From Kwoniella bestiolae CBS 10118 (Eukaryota > Basidiomycota > Tremellomycetes > Tremellales > Cryptococcaceae), in the NCBI RefSeq assembly GCF_000512585.2, contig NC_089242.1:1550001-1614000 (forward strand): 64,000 nt of DNA, in the 5' to 3' direction. The position numbers and the translations under genes are program-made. Position 1 is the stretch's first letter. The number at the start of each line of letters is the position of its first letter. The notes below the pieces were generated by a model, which had not been told where the DNA came from, made no database searches, and saw only the letters and a list, made by a program, of their open reading frames with translations. This document shows, one piece after another, positions 47,290 through 58,576 of this stretch.

Positions 47290-48578
47290 ATGGTCCAAGT
47301 ATACCGCAAGACGCATTCTTAGTGAGCCTGAACATCCACCTAGGGAGAATATGCTCAAGCTGATCAACAGTTGTTATAAATCTGTATGACCTAGCCCCGA
47401 CCCACCACCCACACCACTTCTAGCCTTCTTCCTCCGGTATCCAAACCCATTCGCCCGCCATGTCCTCTCCGTAGATGTTCTCTCTCGAAGGGCCGATCCT
47501 CTCACTGGTCAGATACATACTACGAGGCTGATATTGAAGAGGGGTATATTACCTAAGTGGGCTACGAGGTGGTTACCCAATGCTGGACTTTCGGGCGGAC
47601 GTGGTCTGGACGCATGGATTTTGGAGGAGAGCGTTGTAGATCCTCCTGGATGGGGATTAGGGTGTGGAGAGGGTGCAGAAGCTAGCAGCTCGACCTCTCA
47701 TATTGGTCCTTCCTCTTCCAATAGGACAAAACAGAGAATGATCAGCGAGGATGAGCGGGAGAGTCTGGAGCTGGAGTATAGACGACAACCCAGATTGAGG
47801 GTGCAGCAGGGGAATTTGAATCATAAGAAGTTGATGCATGTCATTGAAGGTGGGGAGATCAGGGCGGGACCGAATGGGTGAGTCGCAATGGAAATGTTCA
47901 TGTGTCTAGGTTCTTGGACATCCTTGTTGATAACCCAATCATTGGTATCATTGGATCGGTGGCTTACTAATGGATTTCATATGCATACAGCACAACACTG
48001 CATCATACCACTGCAGAAGTCAGATCAAGTTTCGGAGGCGCGTGGTCGAATTTGATAAGGCAGAGGATAGAGCAGTATGGCGTTGGGAAGTTTGAGACGA
48101 ATTCAGAGACTGTGAGTGTGTCTGTCTATCCATCTAGAGATCAAACCATAAACTCTTCTACTTGCCAAACAAATCATCATACTCTACAAATTGAAGATGT
48201 AAAGGTCGAATGCTAACCTATACATCTATCTATCATCGATCAATTTCATTTCGACTGTTCCTGCCCATGCATCATCCGATGTATCGAACACTACCCCTCT
48301 ACCGCCACCACCAGTCCCGCAAAGGCATGTCCCTAATTCTCGCCCTCCTGCGCACCCGCCACCCACTCCCCGAAACAGCAGAGTTCGAGTTTTACCCCCC
48401 ACCCCCACCTGGATTCAACGACTCATGGTCTGATATACCCGAGGCGGCGAGTCGGGCCAAAAACAAGGAAGGTTCGCCGAGGAGTTTCTTCTTGTCGCCT
48501 GGTAGTATCGGTGCATGGGTGAGGAGTAGGAATGGGAATGGGAATGGGTGGTCGAATGATACGAAGAACCCACCATGA
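47290..48578 (+). CDS. UPS1: UPS1/PRELI-type mitochondrial phosphatidic acid transfer protein
   Basis: Exon 1 (47290-47321) encodes MVQVYRKTHSY, joined with acceptor tag at 47394 to PDPPPTPLLAFFLRYPNPFA. The distance from Met to AFF (20 residues) and the block RYPNPFARHVLSVDVLSR match yeast Ups1. Then TTRLILKRGILPKWATRWLP, GLDAWILEESVVDP, a Ser-rich insert, TLHHTTAEVRSSFGGAWSNL, IRQRIEQYGVGKFETNSET and, after a long intron, SRKGMSLILALLRTRHPLPE. Ups1 with Mdm35 shuttles phosphatidic acid across the intermembrane space for cardiolipin synthesis. Odd points: the nearer acceptor (aacag, 47370) is not used because it leads to a stop; the last intron is about 200 nt; and a Pro/Gly/Asn-rich tail (PPPPPGF ... 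NGNGNGWSNDTKNPP*) extends beyond the normal domain end. Confidence 0.85.
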
Positions 48579-51500
48579 CTGGCAATCAGTGGAATTAATT
48601 AATATCGAAAGGAGGGGAAGGGATGTCATGTTAGTATCACCTGTTATTGTCCTTGGTCTTGGTCATATGTATGCATATATATCTTGTGATGAGTCTGCTT
48701 CTCTGATCCCTTGATCATAGTGTCGATGAGACTCTTGCTCATCTTGGATAGACTTTCGACTCGGGATGAGGAAAATGGGTTGGAGATCTGCTGAGAGTGA
48801 GGACGACTCGTCTGCACCAGACGGGGTTTTAAGTAAGATTGGGGTCATTTCAAGGCGTTGTTTGTTTGTTGATTGAATCACGAGGACAATGCCCCTATCA
48901 AAGCACTTGACAGATCTAGCAGCGGTGAAGACTGGACTCGTCGATATCTGGGCTGCGTTGATGAAGTGAATGTGTTAGCCACAAGCATTCATTCTCGCGT
49001 TTGAAAGTCACCTCTGCCTCGTTTCGTCAGGGGCCATTCTGTCCAGCACCGCAAGGGGGACCAGGATGATTGACTAAACGCTGGCGTGTAAGCGTCTTTG
49101 CTGGGTGTAGCCGCCGCTTGGTTCAATGCTCATCTCAACGTCATACCTGGCGTTTGCAACCCTGCAGGTCATACACAGTGCTTCTGTGGATGTTACCATG
49201 ACATGTGATCAGACCTAATCGGGTAACATGACGGATCGATCTATTTAGGGATCCACTGAGGGATATTCGCCATGGCACAACGCATTAATTTTATCAACGT
49301 GATGGAAATGACCACTCGCTGTGAAGCGCAAATATCCCTCAGCGAATCACATGATCCTGTCACCATATATCGCTCAAATTCGTGATTTGACGAAGTGTAC
49401 GAAAATCTGTGATTGGTATTCGTGCCGTCATACTCATACAGGATTGTAAATGAAATTTCTGAACCATTTGACCTCTACGATATTTTAATTTGGTTGTACT
49501 GTATGACCGACCTTCAAAATCCCATCGGGTTCCGTGCGAGACACATAACGTATGAAGACGTATGTATGCTTGTTACTCTCACGTAAACACATATCCCAAT
49601 GGCACCACAGCGAGGTCGTTCGGACGATCAGATGGATAGCTTATGGCAAACAGAGTTATTTGGTGCCCACCGGGACGAATCGTTACTGTACCGTAGCGTA
49701 GCGCAACATCGATCTCACCCCGGAGTCAAGGTCAGGACAAAACTTCTGGACCCGCGACAGCACCAGCTCTGGACTGAACTTGCGAGATTCTAGAGTGCGG
49801 AATACCGATATTTGCCGTAATTCCCAAAACCATATAGCACGTCATTCTCTTGTTTTCGCCTGTAAGATAGCATCTCTGCTGCTCGTCTATCTCCTCCTCA
49901 TGCCCCAAATTCATTCAGGGTGTTTGGGGAAACCCCATGAGCCCCTCAGCTGACTTATTCTGCTTGATTCGGCAAGGGCGTTTTTGTCCTCCTGCGTCCT
50001 CTCTCTCTTTATTTCCCGTGCCGGGAATTCTTGTATCGCGTAAGAGAGCTTGGCTCAGGCTCAGCTTGCTTTACAAGGTCCTCGCCGTCGTCATTTTGGT
50101 TACGAATATGGCGAGTAATTGCGCGAATCGAAAAATTCCTTGATCGCTTTGCTTGCCTTCCATGTTCTCTCCTGTAGCTTGCAGTTGCTTATGATCATAA
50201 ACATAAATCGTTGAATCGAGATATACATGACTAGAAATCTCACATGATCGGCCGATCCGTACCACTATAGAAAAGAGATACATACCAGGAGTTAATCAAA
50301 GAATCAATCAATCGATAAATTCCAGTGCAACAAACCCAGTCACTTCGGAATTTCAACATCGATAGACTTACTTCCAATCTCCCCAAATAACTTTATTCAA
50401 CGCTGTCATCTTGGCCCGAACACGTATCTCATCCCGTCCTTGAAACCCACTGCAAAATTCACATCGCTACGCTCTACACTAGTGCCAAGACATCATCATC
50501 ATCTCTTATCGCTACGATTCACCCCGATAAGCACACACACACGCAACAAACCCAAAAAGACGTGATAATGCGACAATAACCAATCGCCCCATATATCTCA
50601 TCCATTTACCAGGCGCTACGCTCATCTCGTAGCCTGTTCATTCTCCAAAACCCCTCATCATCCAAAATCCCTCATCCTTAACTTCAATCTCAATCCTCGA
50701 CGGCAAATCCCTCACTCACTCATTCCTCGTTTGGACGAATCGGAAAAGACCGACAAACTCCTTCTATCGCTACAAAAGCACAACTACGACTCTCCTTTTC
50801 TCAGTTCCAGCTCTTCCCATCCCATCAGATCTAGGTCAGGACCCACCCCCACCAGGGCATCAAAAAATCACGCGTCCACTCGCTCGACAAATATATCGCT
50901 CAGTTCGCTTTGACACGATACGATACAACACAGCATTTCGTCAGTTGATATCATCATCAATCAGAACCTTTTTATCTGAAATCTAGAAATTCGTCCCTCG
51001 TCCCTCGCTCTGCGCATGGTAACGAGATTCTCGACTCGCTCACAGGCTCACCCCAAATCAAATTATTTTCAAACGCAAACGCAGTACCTTATCAGGCCCC
51101 TTCGTCCTTATCTGACGTTTTCAAACGTACGTACTCGTACGGGACTCAATCCTTATATCATTTAAGAACTACCTTCTGGTCTCTGAGATTCGTCACTTTC
51201 TATCTGATTCCAGAAAACATATCCACCCATCCCGTTATTGCTTAAAAGGATTAATCGTCAAGTCGAATAGCAACTGCAGTACGGTAAACCACTGGGAGTG
51301 TCAATTGATTACGCTTGAAGTCTTATATAATCACGTATCGCTAGCTTCAGGAAATCGCTCCCCCACTCTACGCCTACACTACACCCCTTTTCGGATAGTT
51401 GATCGGTCAAGGAGGCGATCAAGAGGTACTCAAATCTTATTGCAAGTGCAAGTGCCAGTGCAACAAGGGTCACAACGGTGAAGGCGCTAGCTGTCAGTGC

Positions 51501-53024
51501 ATATAATAGTGGGATGATAAGCTGGATAAAAGGTGAGTTGATGATGGTCCGATCCATTGCCGCAGGCTATGGTACATCGGTCTTCCCCACCTTTGTTTCA
51601 TGTCGTACCATCTTGTCTTATTATCGTCTATCATCCATCATTTTCATGACACGGACATCTACCTCTCCAGTACGATGGCCTCTATCGTAATGATCCGTGA
51701 TGTCTCTTGGCGACTGTACAGACCCACCTGTATTTTAGTCTGAGAACGTGCCTATGATCGCTTTTACGACCTATGCTTGGATTTTCCTCTTTTTGTTCTA
51801 TCTACCTGTTGCATTGCGTGCTTGATGGTGTGAGGTAGAAGAACGCTTCGGTTGGCGGCGTGGAAAAGTAAAGATAGGTGCATCGTGGCGTGGGGCTTTT
51901 TGATGGTTGATCGTTATTTCACACACACACACCTTTCACACACGGACAACCTCACTACGCTTTGATCCTGATCCTGCTGCGATGCTGACATACAATTGAT
52001 TATCCCCAGCTGCCGAGTCGACTTGTTCATAAGCGGTGTTTGGATCACTCAACGTAAACCACCAACAGCAACCATCAAGGCCTCCTTTGGTCGTCACGTC
52101 ACACCTCATCATATCAAATCTAGCCTTTACATCACCCCTTCTAGTCTGAATTTTATCCCTAAATCAAGGAGGTTTTACCACAAGTGAAGAATTTATCTTA
52201 TTGTTTTACTGTTACTAGTATTCCCCACTCGGTCATCCCCCACTTTCACACTCTCTCGATTGTTGATCCAATCCCAGTAGAGTAAGCAAAAACACACGTT
52301 GTCCACTCGCCACCATCTTGTCATTTATAGAGCCTCGAGGATATTGAATATCGCTTTCTCGATAAAAGCCCATCAATCTTTTGATTGTATTATCATAAAA
52401 TTCCACCATCCAACATTCACCACGTCGTGACCATCCCAACTCAAATCTTATCGAGTTCTTCCTGTGCGCCCTTCTCCTCGAGCGAAGACGGTAATCCGGC
52501 AAGACCTACCATTGATCTGGATCAGTCTCGTCCCACCAGATCCAATCCATCAGGAAAGAGGGCACACCTTTAGATTGTGGTGCAGCGTGGTGAAAGATAT
52601 ATCAATGTGAGTAGGAAATCCGGACTCTCGATCCGAAACAATTTCTGCTTCTACCTTCTCGTTCCTCGTCTAACTCGCCTACACAACGTCATACTCCCAT
52701 CCCTCATCCCTCGTCCTCATTCCTTTGATCTGTTCTTTCACACCTTTGTCATGATCACGATCACAGTCTACATCAACTCCGTCTTATCGCTGTGCCGTGT
52801 ATATACTTTTACACACGCTCGCATGCTACGCAAATCGTACGTAGTACGTTGCAATCAGCCTTTACCTTCTCCTTGCTGTCCTGATCTGCGCTTTTCTCAT
52901 CGTGAGATTGAGGGAGGTACCCTCGTTATCTGATTTGATTTCACAATCCTTTGTCTCTCTCTGATTTTCTTGGAATTTTAACATATGGTACCATTAGAAG
53001 ATGTCTCAGTTTTCTTGGAAACGG
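48579..53024. other. Large region without a recognisable gene
   Basis: About 4.4 kb with no frame that joins by splicing into a known domain. The left part (48.6-49.6 kb) looks like 3' and spacer sequence. A 64-codon frame (49599-49793, MAPQRGRSDDQMDSLWQTEL...) has a fair ATG context but no homology I recognise. From about 50.3 kb rightward the + strand is C/T-rich with CA-rich patches (50533-50545; 51921-51932), like a transcribed fungal leader. No tRNA, rRNA or transposon ends were found. Confidence 0.5.
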
Positions 53025-53088
53025 ATGACCCAATGACCCAATGACCCAATGACCCAATGACCCAATGACCCAATGACCCAATGACCCA
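53025..53088. repeat. 8-bp tandem repeat, eight copies of ATGACCCA
   Basis: Eight perfect head-to-tail units, followed by one broken unit (aatgaca). It lies about 160 bases upstream of the TATA element of the Ecl1-domain gene. Confidence 0.95.
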
Positions 53089-53246
53089 AATGACAGGGAA
53101 TTCCTTGAATCAAAGTGCAAGTCACACTCTTACAACCTTACCTTACCTTGTGATTCAGATATTCAGATATCCCCAAAAACACTTGATGTGTCTCATTTGA
53201 TCTTGTTATTATGCCTAATCCATCCATACATCCACACATATATACG

Positions 53247-53254
53247 TATAAATA
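53247..53254 (+). promoter_or_regulatory. TATA box of the Ecl1-domain gene
   Basis: Perfect TATAAATA, about 155 bases before the ATG at 53409. If used, transcription starts near 53280 and the leader probably contains a small intron (about 53331-53387). Confidence 0.5.
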
Positions 53255-53408
53255 GCTGACGACTTTTCATCGCTGCTCTTTTCTTTTCTTACTCCTACCT
53301 GATCGATATACCCACTTCGCATTACCTCAGGTGAGCTTCTTCTCATCCTCAAACGTACGCCCATGTTCATCTTCCAAACTCTCAACAGCGCACCAACACT
53401 CCTTCAAA

Positions 53409-55691
53409 ATGGACATGGATATGGATGTCGCTTGGTGTCTTACATGCTCAAAGCAGACGGTGAGTCCATCATCGTCAACATCAATGACTGTTATATCAAG
53501 AGCTACCACTGACGTTGTCGCTCAGAGAGACCCTCGAAGCCCCTACTGCAGCGAAGCATGTCGTCTACAAGACACCGATCCCACAACCAATCAAAATGGT
53601 CCTATCCCCCTCACCTCCCCGGTCCCGTTCGGTCTCATCCCTTCGCCCACTCGCCCCACCCATGCCGGTAGTTCCACCTCCCAGACGAACCAATCCCCTG
53701 CTCGCCGACCATCGATCGGCCCTCTCGCCCCTCTCCCTAGCTCCTATCGTTCCAAACCTGTTCCTCGAGATAGGCGTGCCTTCTCCTTCCCAGCTACTCA
53801 ATCAGTAGCACCTCTTCCAATCAAAATCAGCAATTCTCGTCGGCCAACCCAGACTGGTGAAACGCTACAATTTGCTCGAAGGACAAACCCCATCGCCGTC
53901 AACATGACAGCTTCACCTAGTGCTGGTGCACTCTCCGTCCCTCGAGTGAAGGGTTTCGACAAGCTGTCCAAGACGACTGGAGCAAACACACCTGTTTTTC
54001 AAGACTCGGTCTTCTGCTCTACATCCGAGAGTAGCGATAACGAAGGTATAGACATCAAAGACGTCTCACCTATGAAGATACCCAAACCTCTCACACCTCT
54101 CGAGACCACTGTCCGTCCTCCTAATATAAAACGTGCTAGCGTTTCAAAGGCTTTCGTGGTCACATCCCCTCGCAACGACGCCTTCGCTTCCATCGCCGAA
54201 CCCTCTACACGACCTCCATTCATCTCTCGCAAATCTCCCAGCCCCGTTGCCGCGATGATAGCTTCTTCAGCGTCCTCGAAGAGTAGAGAAGATATCGTCA
54301 GCTGGTTGAATGAAGTCAAGAGACTGCCCACCAAGGACGAAGATGAGCATGAACATCCTCACTTGGATCAATCACATCATCCTCGAGGTCGATCACGTAC
54401 GAGAAGAGAAGTGCTTGCGAACCTTCCACCACCCAGTCAAGAATCGATCGATGAACAATATGAAGGCGAAAATGGGATCTTTGGGACCACTCCAAAAGGT
54501 CGAATAGGTTCTGCTCTTGCTGGCCTTAGCAGTTTCGGTGCATTCGGAGTGGGCCCTATTGTCAAAGCTCTCACTGGCGTTACTTCCAGCGCAACCACCG
54601 CTTCTCAACCCACTTCCACCGTTACTGCCTCTACCGCACCAGCTACCACAGGGCTTGGTCTTCAATCTGTTCCAGCTCCTGCAGAAGTATCTCGCATTGC
54701 CGTGACCGTCGCTACCCCGGCTGAACCGGAGTTGAGTCAATTCCTACAAATGGGCGGTACCACCCCGACACTATCTACTGTATCGATATCCGAAGTCATC
54801 GACCCTCTCACGGACAATGGCGAACACATCGACTTCATGACTAGTACTGATGATCAGTCCGCCGCTGGTTCATCCTCTTTCATGCGAAGACGATTCTCCT
54901 CGGTTGGCCAGGGCAAAGCTCCGTCGTCGTTACTTTCGGTGGGAGGGAAACAAGCACCTGCTAAACCGGTCACCTCGACCGCTTCTGCCATTTGGAACTT
55001 GCCTGCATACATTCGATCCTTCGCTCACCTTTCTATATCCTCTGTCCTCCCGCCATATGCCCCCATCGCAGCTGCTGATGCCCAAGCACAAGCACAAGCA
55101 CAAACGAATCTCCCGTCCCCATTGCCAACAACGAAGTCTCAAGCCCCTGATCAACCTGGTCCAGCACCTGTACCAGCTGCTCGACCGGTAACGCCAGACG
55201 AAGTGGAAGAATCGCCCGCTCAACAGATGGTGCGAAGTCTCCCTATGGATATTGTCATGCCCGTTGGAGGTGAGAATACCCATGTGGATCGAGCAAGACA
55301 GAGAGAAGAGGTTAGAGAATGGTTAGGTACACCGACCTCTTCCAGAAGTGCATCAAGATCCCAGGTCCGCGATCGCGATCGAACTCAGTCTAGGAACAAG
55401 CCAAGATACAGATCACGATCAGCCTGTAATTCCAGATCTGCCTCGCATTCCAGGCATGGGAGGAAGATCTCTTACGATGCCGATGCGAGTGCGGAGGAGG
55501 AAGGCGGAGAATCGCATGGTATAAATATGGAGAGGAGAGGGAGGAGTAGGCGAGAGAAGGGGTTGAGAGGTAGTTCCCCTGGTCCTGCTGAGGAGAAGAG
55601 CAGGAGAGGATCTGATGTTAGGATGGAGGATGTTGAGGAGGAACGGGAAAGAGGCCGGGGGAGGGGTAGAGATAGGACGGTCAGGGTTTGA
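53409..55691 (+). CDS. Ecl1-domain zinc-binding protein (large basidiomycete form)
   Basis: Starts MDMDMDVAWCLTCSKQT; after the intron 53460-53525 it continues RDPRSPYCSEACRLQDTDP. The CxxC ... YCSEACRLQD pattern is the Ecl1/2/3 domain, best known from small S. pombe proteins that extend chronological lifespan and respond to starvation. Here the domain is followed by about 700 residues of disordered Ser/Pro/Thr-rich sequence, with one conserved-looking segment KSREDIVSWLNEVKRLP, a Gln/Ala run (AQAQAQAQ) and an Arg/Ser-rich C-terminus (SRSASRSQVRDRDRTQSRN ... GRGRGRDRTVRV*). Total about 738 residues. The ATG at 53409 is chosen because the upstream extension has no ATG. The intron is 66 nt and stop-free, so retention would insert 22 residues inside the zinc motif. 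Likely nuclear; function inferred. Confidence 0.75.
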   Translation: MDMDMDVAWCLTCSKQTVSPSSSTSMTVISRATTDVVAQRDPRSPYCSEACRLQDTDPTTNQNGPIPLTSPVPFGLIPSPTRPTHAGSSTSQTNQSPARRPSIGPLAPLPSSYRSKPVPRDRRAFSFPATQSVAPLPIKISNSRRPTQTGETLQFARRTNPIAVNMTASPSAGALSVPRVKGFDKLSKTTGANTPVFQDSVFCSTSESSDNEGIDIKDVSPMKIPKPLTPLETTVRPPNIKRASVSKAFVVTSPRNDAFASIAEPSTRPPFISRKSPSPVAAMIASSASSKSREDIVSWLNEVKRLPTKDEDEHEHPHLDQSHHPRGRSRTRREVLANLPPPSQESIDEQYEGENGIFGTTPKGRIGSALAGLSSFGAFGVGPIVKALTGVTSSATTASQPTSTVTASTAPATTGLGLQSVPAPAEVSRIAVTVATPAEPELSQFLQMGGTTPTLSTVSISEVIDPLTDNGEHIDFMTSTDDQSAAGSSSFMRRRFSSVGQGKAPSSLLSVGGKQAPAKPVTSTASAIWNLPAYIRSFAHLSISSVLPPYAPIAAADAQAQAQAQTNLPSPLPTTKSQAPDQPGPAPVPAARPVTPDEVEESPAQQMVRSLPMDIVMPVGGENTHVDRARQREEVREWLGTPTSSRSASRSQVRDRDRTQSRNKPRYRSRSACNSRSASHSRHGRKISYDADASAEEEGGESHGINMERRGRSRREKGLRGSSPGPAEEKSRRGSDVRMEDVEEERERGRGRGRDRTVRV

Positions 55692-56519
55692 TGCTTTCAT
55701 TTTGGGTGTTTGTGTTGTCTTTTTGACCGTTGTTATTTCTATTCACAGAAATCATTCATGATTTATTTCTGTGCTCAAAGCAGTTGTCAAAGTTTAGTCT
55801 CATCATACGATCCATTCCACCTTCGAAACGTGTATCAAATACATTGCAAAACGCACTTCTCTTTTCCTCTATACTTTTCTGTGCTAGGTTGGGGGAAGGT
55901 TGTGGTCAGGCAGGATAGGGAAGAGAGGAAGATATCAATAACAAAACAAAACAAAACATCATCAGAATCAAAACGCATATACATGTTTTCTCTTCTCAGG
56001 CATTTTCATACTCTCTCCGTAAACGTTGTAAATATTATTTTGACTATTGTCAGTTTGGCATTTGAAAATGTAGAAATTATAAGTAACATTACATACTCTA
56101 GTCATACATGAGTCTTGGAGTATATACGATACGAAGATCATCATCATCATTCATGAAACGTTGTATATATACATGATCACACATATGTCAAATGTTGTTC
56201 CCTCGGACAACAAGGCATGGCATATCAAAAAACACTCTCGTCGATGAAGCTGTTGATGAGATCATTCTCGATGCCAACGGTGAGTTGACGAGATGTTCCA
56301 TCGGAAAAATGAGGAAGTGGAACCAAACAAACTGTTTACTATTGGGAATTACCTGATTGGGTATATCTTTCACATTGCTGATCAATGATTCCAGTAGATT
56401 AACTATCCACAGAGATCGAATGATTGACTCAGCAGTCGCATAAAAGTATAATCGATATTAAGATGCATGTATCAGTACGAGATCATACCAGGACCGTCCC
56501 TTGATCTCATCCTCAAAGA
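55692..56519. other. Intergenic, Ecl1-domain gene to pirin gene
   Basis: AT-rich. Contains a short (aaaac)n run near 55942-55957 and an atcatcatcatcat run at about 56138-56152. No gene seen. Confidence 0.5.
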
Positions 56520-56527
56520 TATATAAG
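56520..56527 (+). promoter_or_regulatory. TATA-like element close to pirin start
   Basis: tatataag only 20 bases before the first ATG (56547) and 101 before the second in-frame ATG (56628). Its position suits initiation of translation at the second ATG. Confidence 0.4.
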
Positions 56528-56546
56528 CCTTGAACTTTCAAAACGA

Positions 56547-58069
56547 ATGATCATCACCTCATCTCTTACCAAATTCATCAAACCTATCATACGAGCCCGA
56601 ATAAATCCAACCATTACGATACGAACCATGTCAAGCAACACAGCTCAATCCTCCAGATCAGTCGTCAAAGCTGTATATGCTCATGAAGTCTCTGAAGGTG
56701 TGGGAGCAAAAGTGAGGAGAAGCATTGGGTCGGCTGAGTTGAGGAATTTAAGTCCTTTTTTGATGTGGGTGGTTTGTTCTCGTTATGTATCACGCGATTT
56801 GACCCTCGGGCTTGTGAGGGCTTTTCTTTCTGTTGATCTGAGTAGGAATTAAACATGCATTATGCATGATATCTTGGATGTTCAATGCTGATGTATTGTT
56901 GATGTACATGCAGGCTGGACCACTTTAGAGCGACGCCCGGAGCTGGGTTTCCTGATCATCCGCATAGAGGTCAGACGACTGTCACCTATATGATTGATGG
57001 GTGAGTGACGTATCCAGCTCTCATTTCCCATTCTACTCAATTCATTAGCTGATACCTGCGAGTGGATGCCGTAGGATGTCCAAACATGAGGATTTCCTAG
57101 GTAACGAGGGCTTGTGAGTCTACATTTGGAGATACAGCCAATTCGCCGTCAGCTGACTAGGAACCGTTCAGACTCGAACCTGGAGACGTACAATGGATGA
57201 CAGCTGGGAAAGGGATCATGCACTCTGAAATACCATATTTTGATCCCGACCCCACGAAGGCCGTAACCCCCGTTGGGATGCAATTGTGGATTGATTTGCC
57301 CAAGGATCAGAAGTTTATTGAACCGAGTTATCAGGAGAAAAAAGCCAAGGAGTGAGTACTGGTACTCCCTCCTCTCTCCTCTTGAGATCTGTGCAGGAGA
57401 CACTCAGCTGACTATATCCTCATGGGTCAGTATCGACGTCATCACGCCTTCCGAGGGAGTAGAAATCACGATTGTATCTGGTGAATCTCACGGTGTCAGG
57501 GGTTTCGTCAGACCAGTGGGAGGATGCTGGTACTTTAATATCAAATTGCAGAAATCAGGTGCGAAGGTGTTCCAACCTTTACCTGAGGGGTGGACAGCAT
57601 TTATCTATAGTGAGTGTCTGTTCTCTACCTTTCTGCCTCCTTGCTGTACCTGACTATAGCTTTTTGAACAAAGTCGTCAGTGGTAAACTCCAAATTGGCG
57701 ATGATCCTAAGGTTCACGATAAGTTCAATACACTCGTCTTGTCCTCGCAAGATGGTCAAAATGGTGTTGAGCTCAAGAGGCCGGATGGAAGTGATGTAGA
57801 AGAAGAAACGAGGTTTGTGTTGGTAGCTGGTCAACCACTTGATCAACCTGTAGTTCAAGTGAGTTGGGTCCACCTCCCATTCCATTCTCCACTCTACGAA
57901 GAAGGTGAAGCTGACTGGTGTAATACATTGCCTGTAGTACGGCCCATTTGTAGTCAACACCAATCGACAAGCTATGGAAGCCATCCGGGACTTCCAATCG
58001 GGAAAGAATGGGTTTGAAAATGCTGTAGGGTGGGAAAGTAAGATTGGAAAGGAGTTCAGGGCTCACTAA
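56547..58069 (+). CDS. Pirin family protein
   Basis: Conserved pirin blocks read SPFLMLDHFRATPGAGFPDH, PHRGQTTVTYMIDG, HEDFLGNEGLLEPGDVQWMT and AGKGIMHSEIPYFD, which contain the His/His/His/Glu iron ligands of the N-terminal cupin. They continue with GMQLWIDLPKDQKFIEPSYQ, TAFIYIVSGKLQIGDDPKVH and YGPFVVNTNRQAMEAIRDFQ, ending KIGKEFRAH*. Pirins are Fe-binding cupins that act as quercetinases or transcription cofactors. The junction IY/IVSGK needs acceptor caaag at 57672; the nearer ctatag gives a stop. The first ATG adds MIITSSLTKFIKPIIRARIN, a mitochondrial-presequence-like stretch; the second (56628) gives MSSNTAQSSRSVVKAVYA. Confidence 0.9.
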
Positions 58070-58576
58070 GCTGAACGATCTTCTTGGATTTCCACTGCTT
58101 TTGAGAGGATGATAAGACGACAATGCAAGTCAGATTCTTGCCGTTGTGAACTTTCCTTTGTATTATATTTGAGCCTGGCATATCTATGTTAACATTGTTT
58201 TTGAGTTGGCTGTACTGCTTTAGCCGTGATGCAACCTTTGTGCTTGATCAACTTCGGCAGCAGCAACACTAACTCCTTCTGATGCTGTGCTAATCAAACC
58301 TGATTGAATCGGTGAGGCTGTACTAGACGAAGAAAGGAGCAACGCGGGGTTTCTCGTTGATATTAGCTCCTTTGTATCGCGAGAAGGGTACGGTTTCACA
58401 GTCCAAGATTCCTCGTAGATGCAATTGGGAAACTTCGACTATATAAGCTGTACTGATCGCTGTGATTCGTCTCTGAGAGATACATACCCTATCATCGACC
58501 GAATCGAAGTTGCGAACAGACCACAATAGTGTGGCATCTTCCAGCTGAAATACACTCTAACCGGATCAAAGTGAAT
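58070..58576. other. Intergenic upstream of intronless orphan
   Basis: No feature recognised. An in-frame ATG at 58529 would extend the next gene by 16 residues. Confidence 0.45.

Noticed and set aside
49599..49793. 64-codon frame in the large gap
   Set aside because: Fair ATG context but short, without domain or splice continuation; kept only as a note in the region entry.
57370..57660. Frameshift in the pirin gene
   Set aside because: The nearer acceptor ctatag gives a stop, but the acceptor caaag 15 nt on restores IYIVSGKLQIG, so no sequence error is needed.
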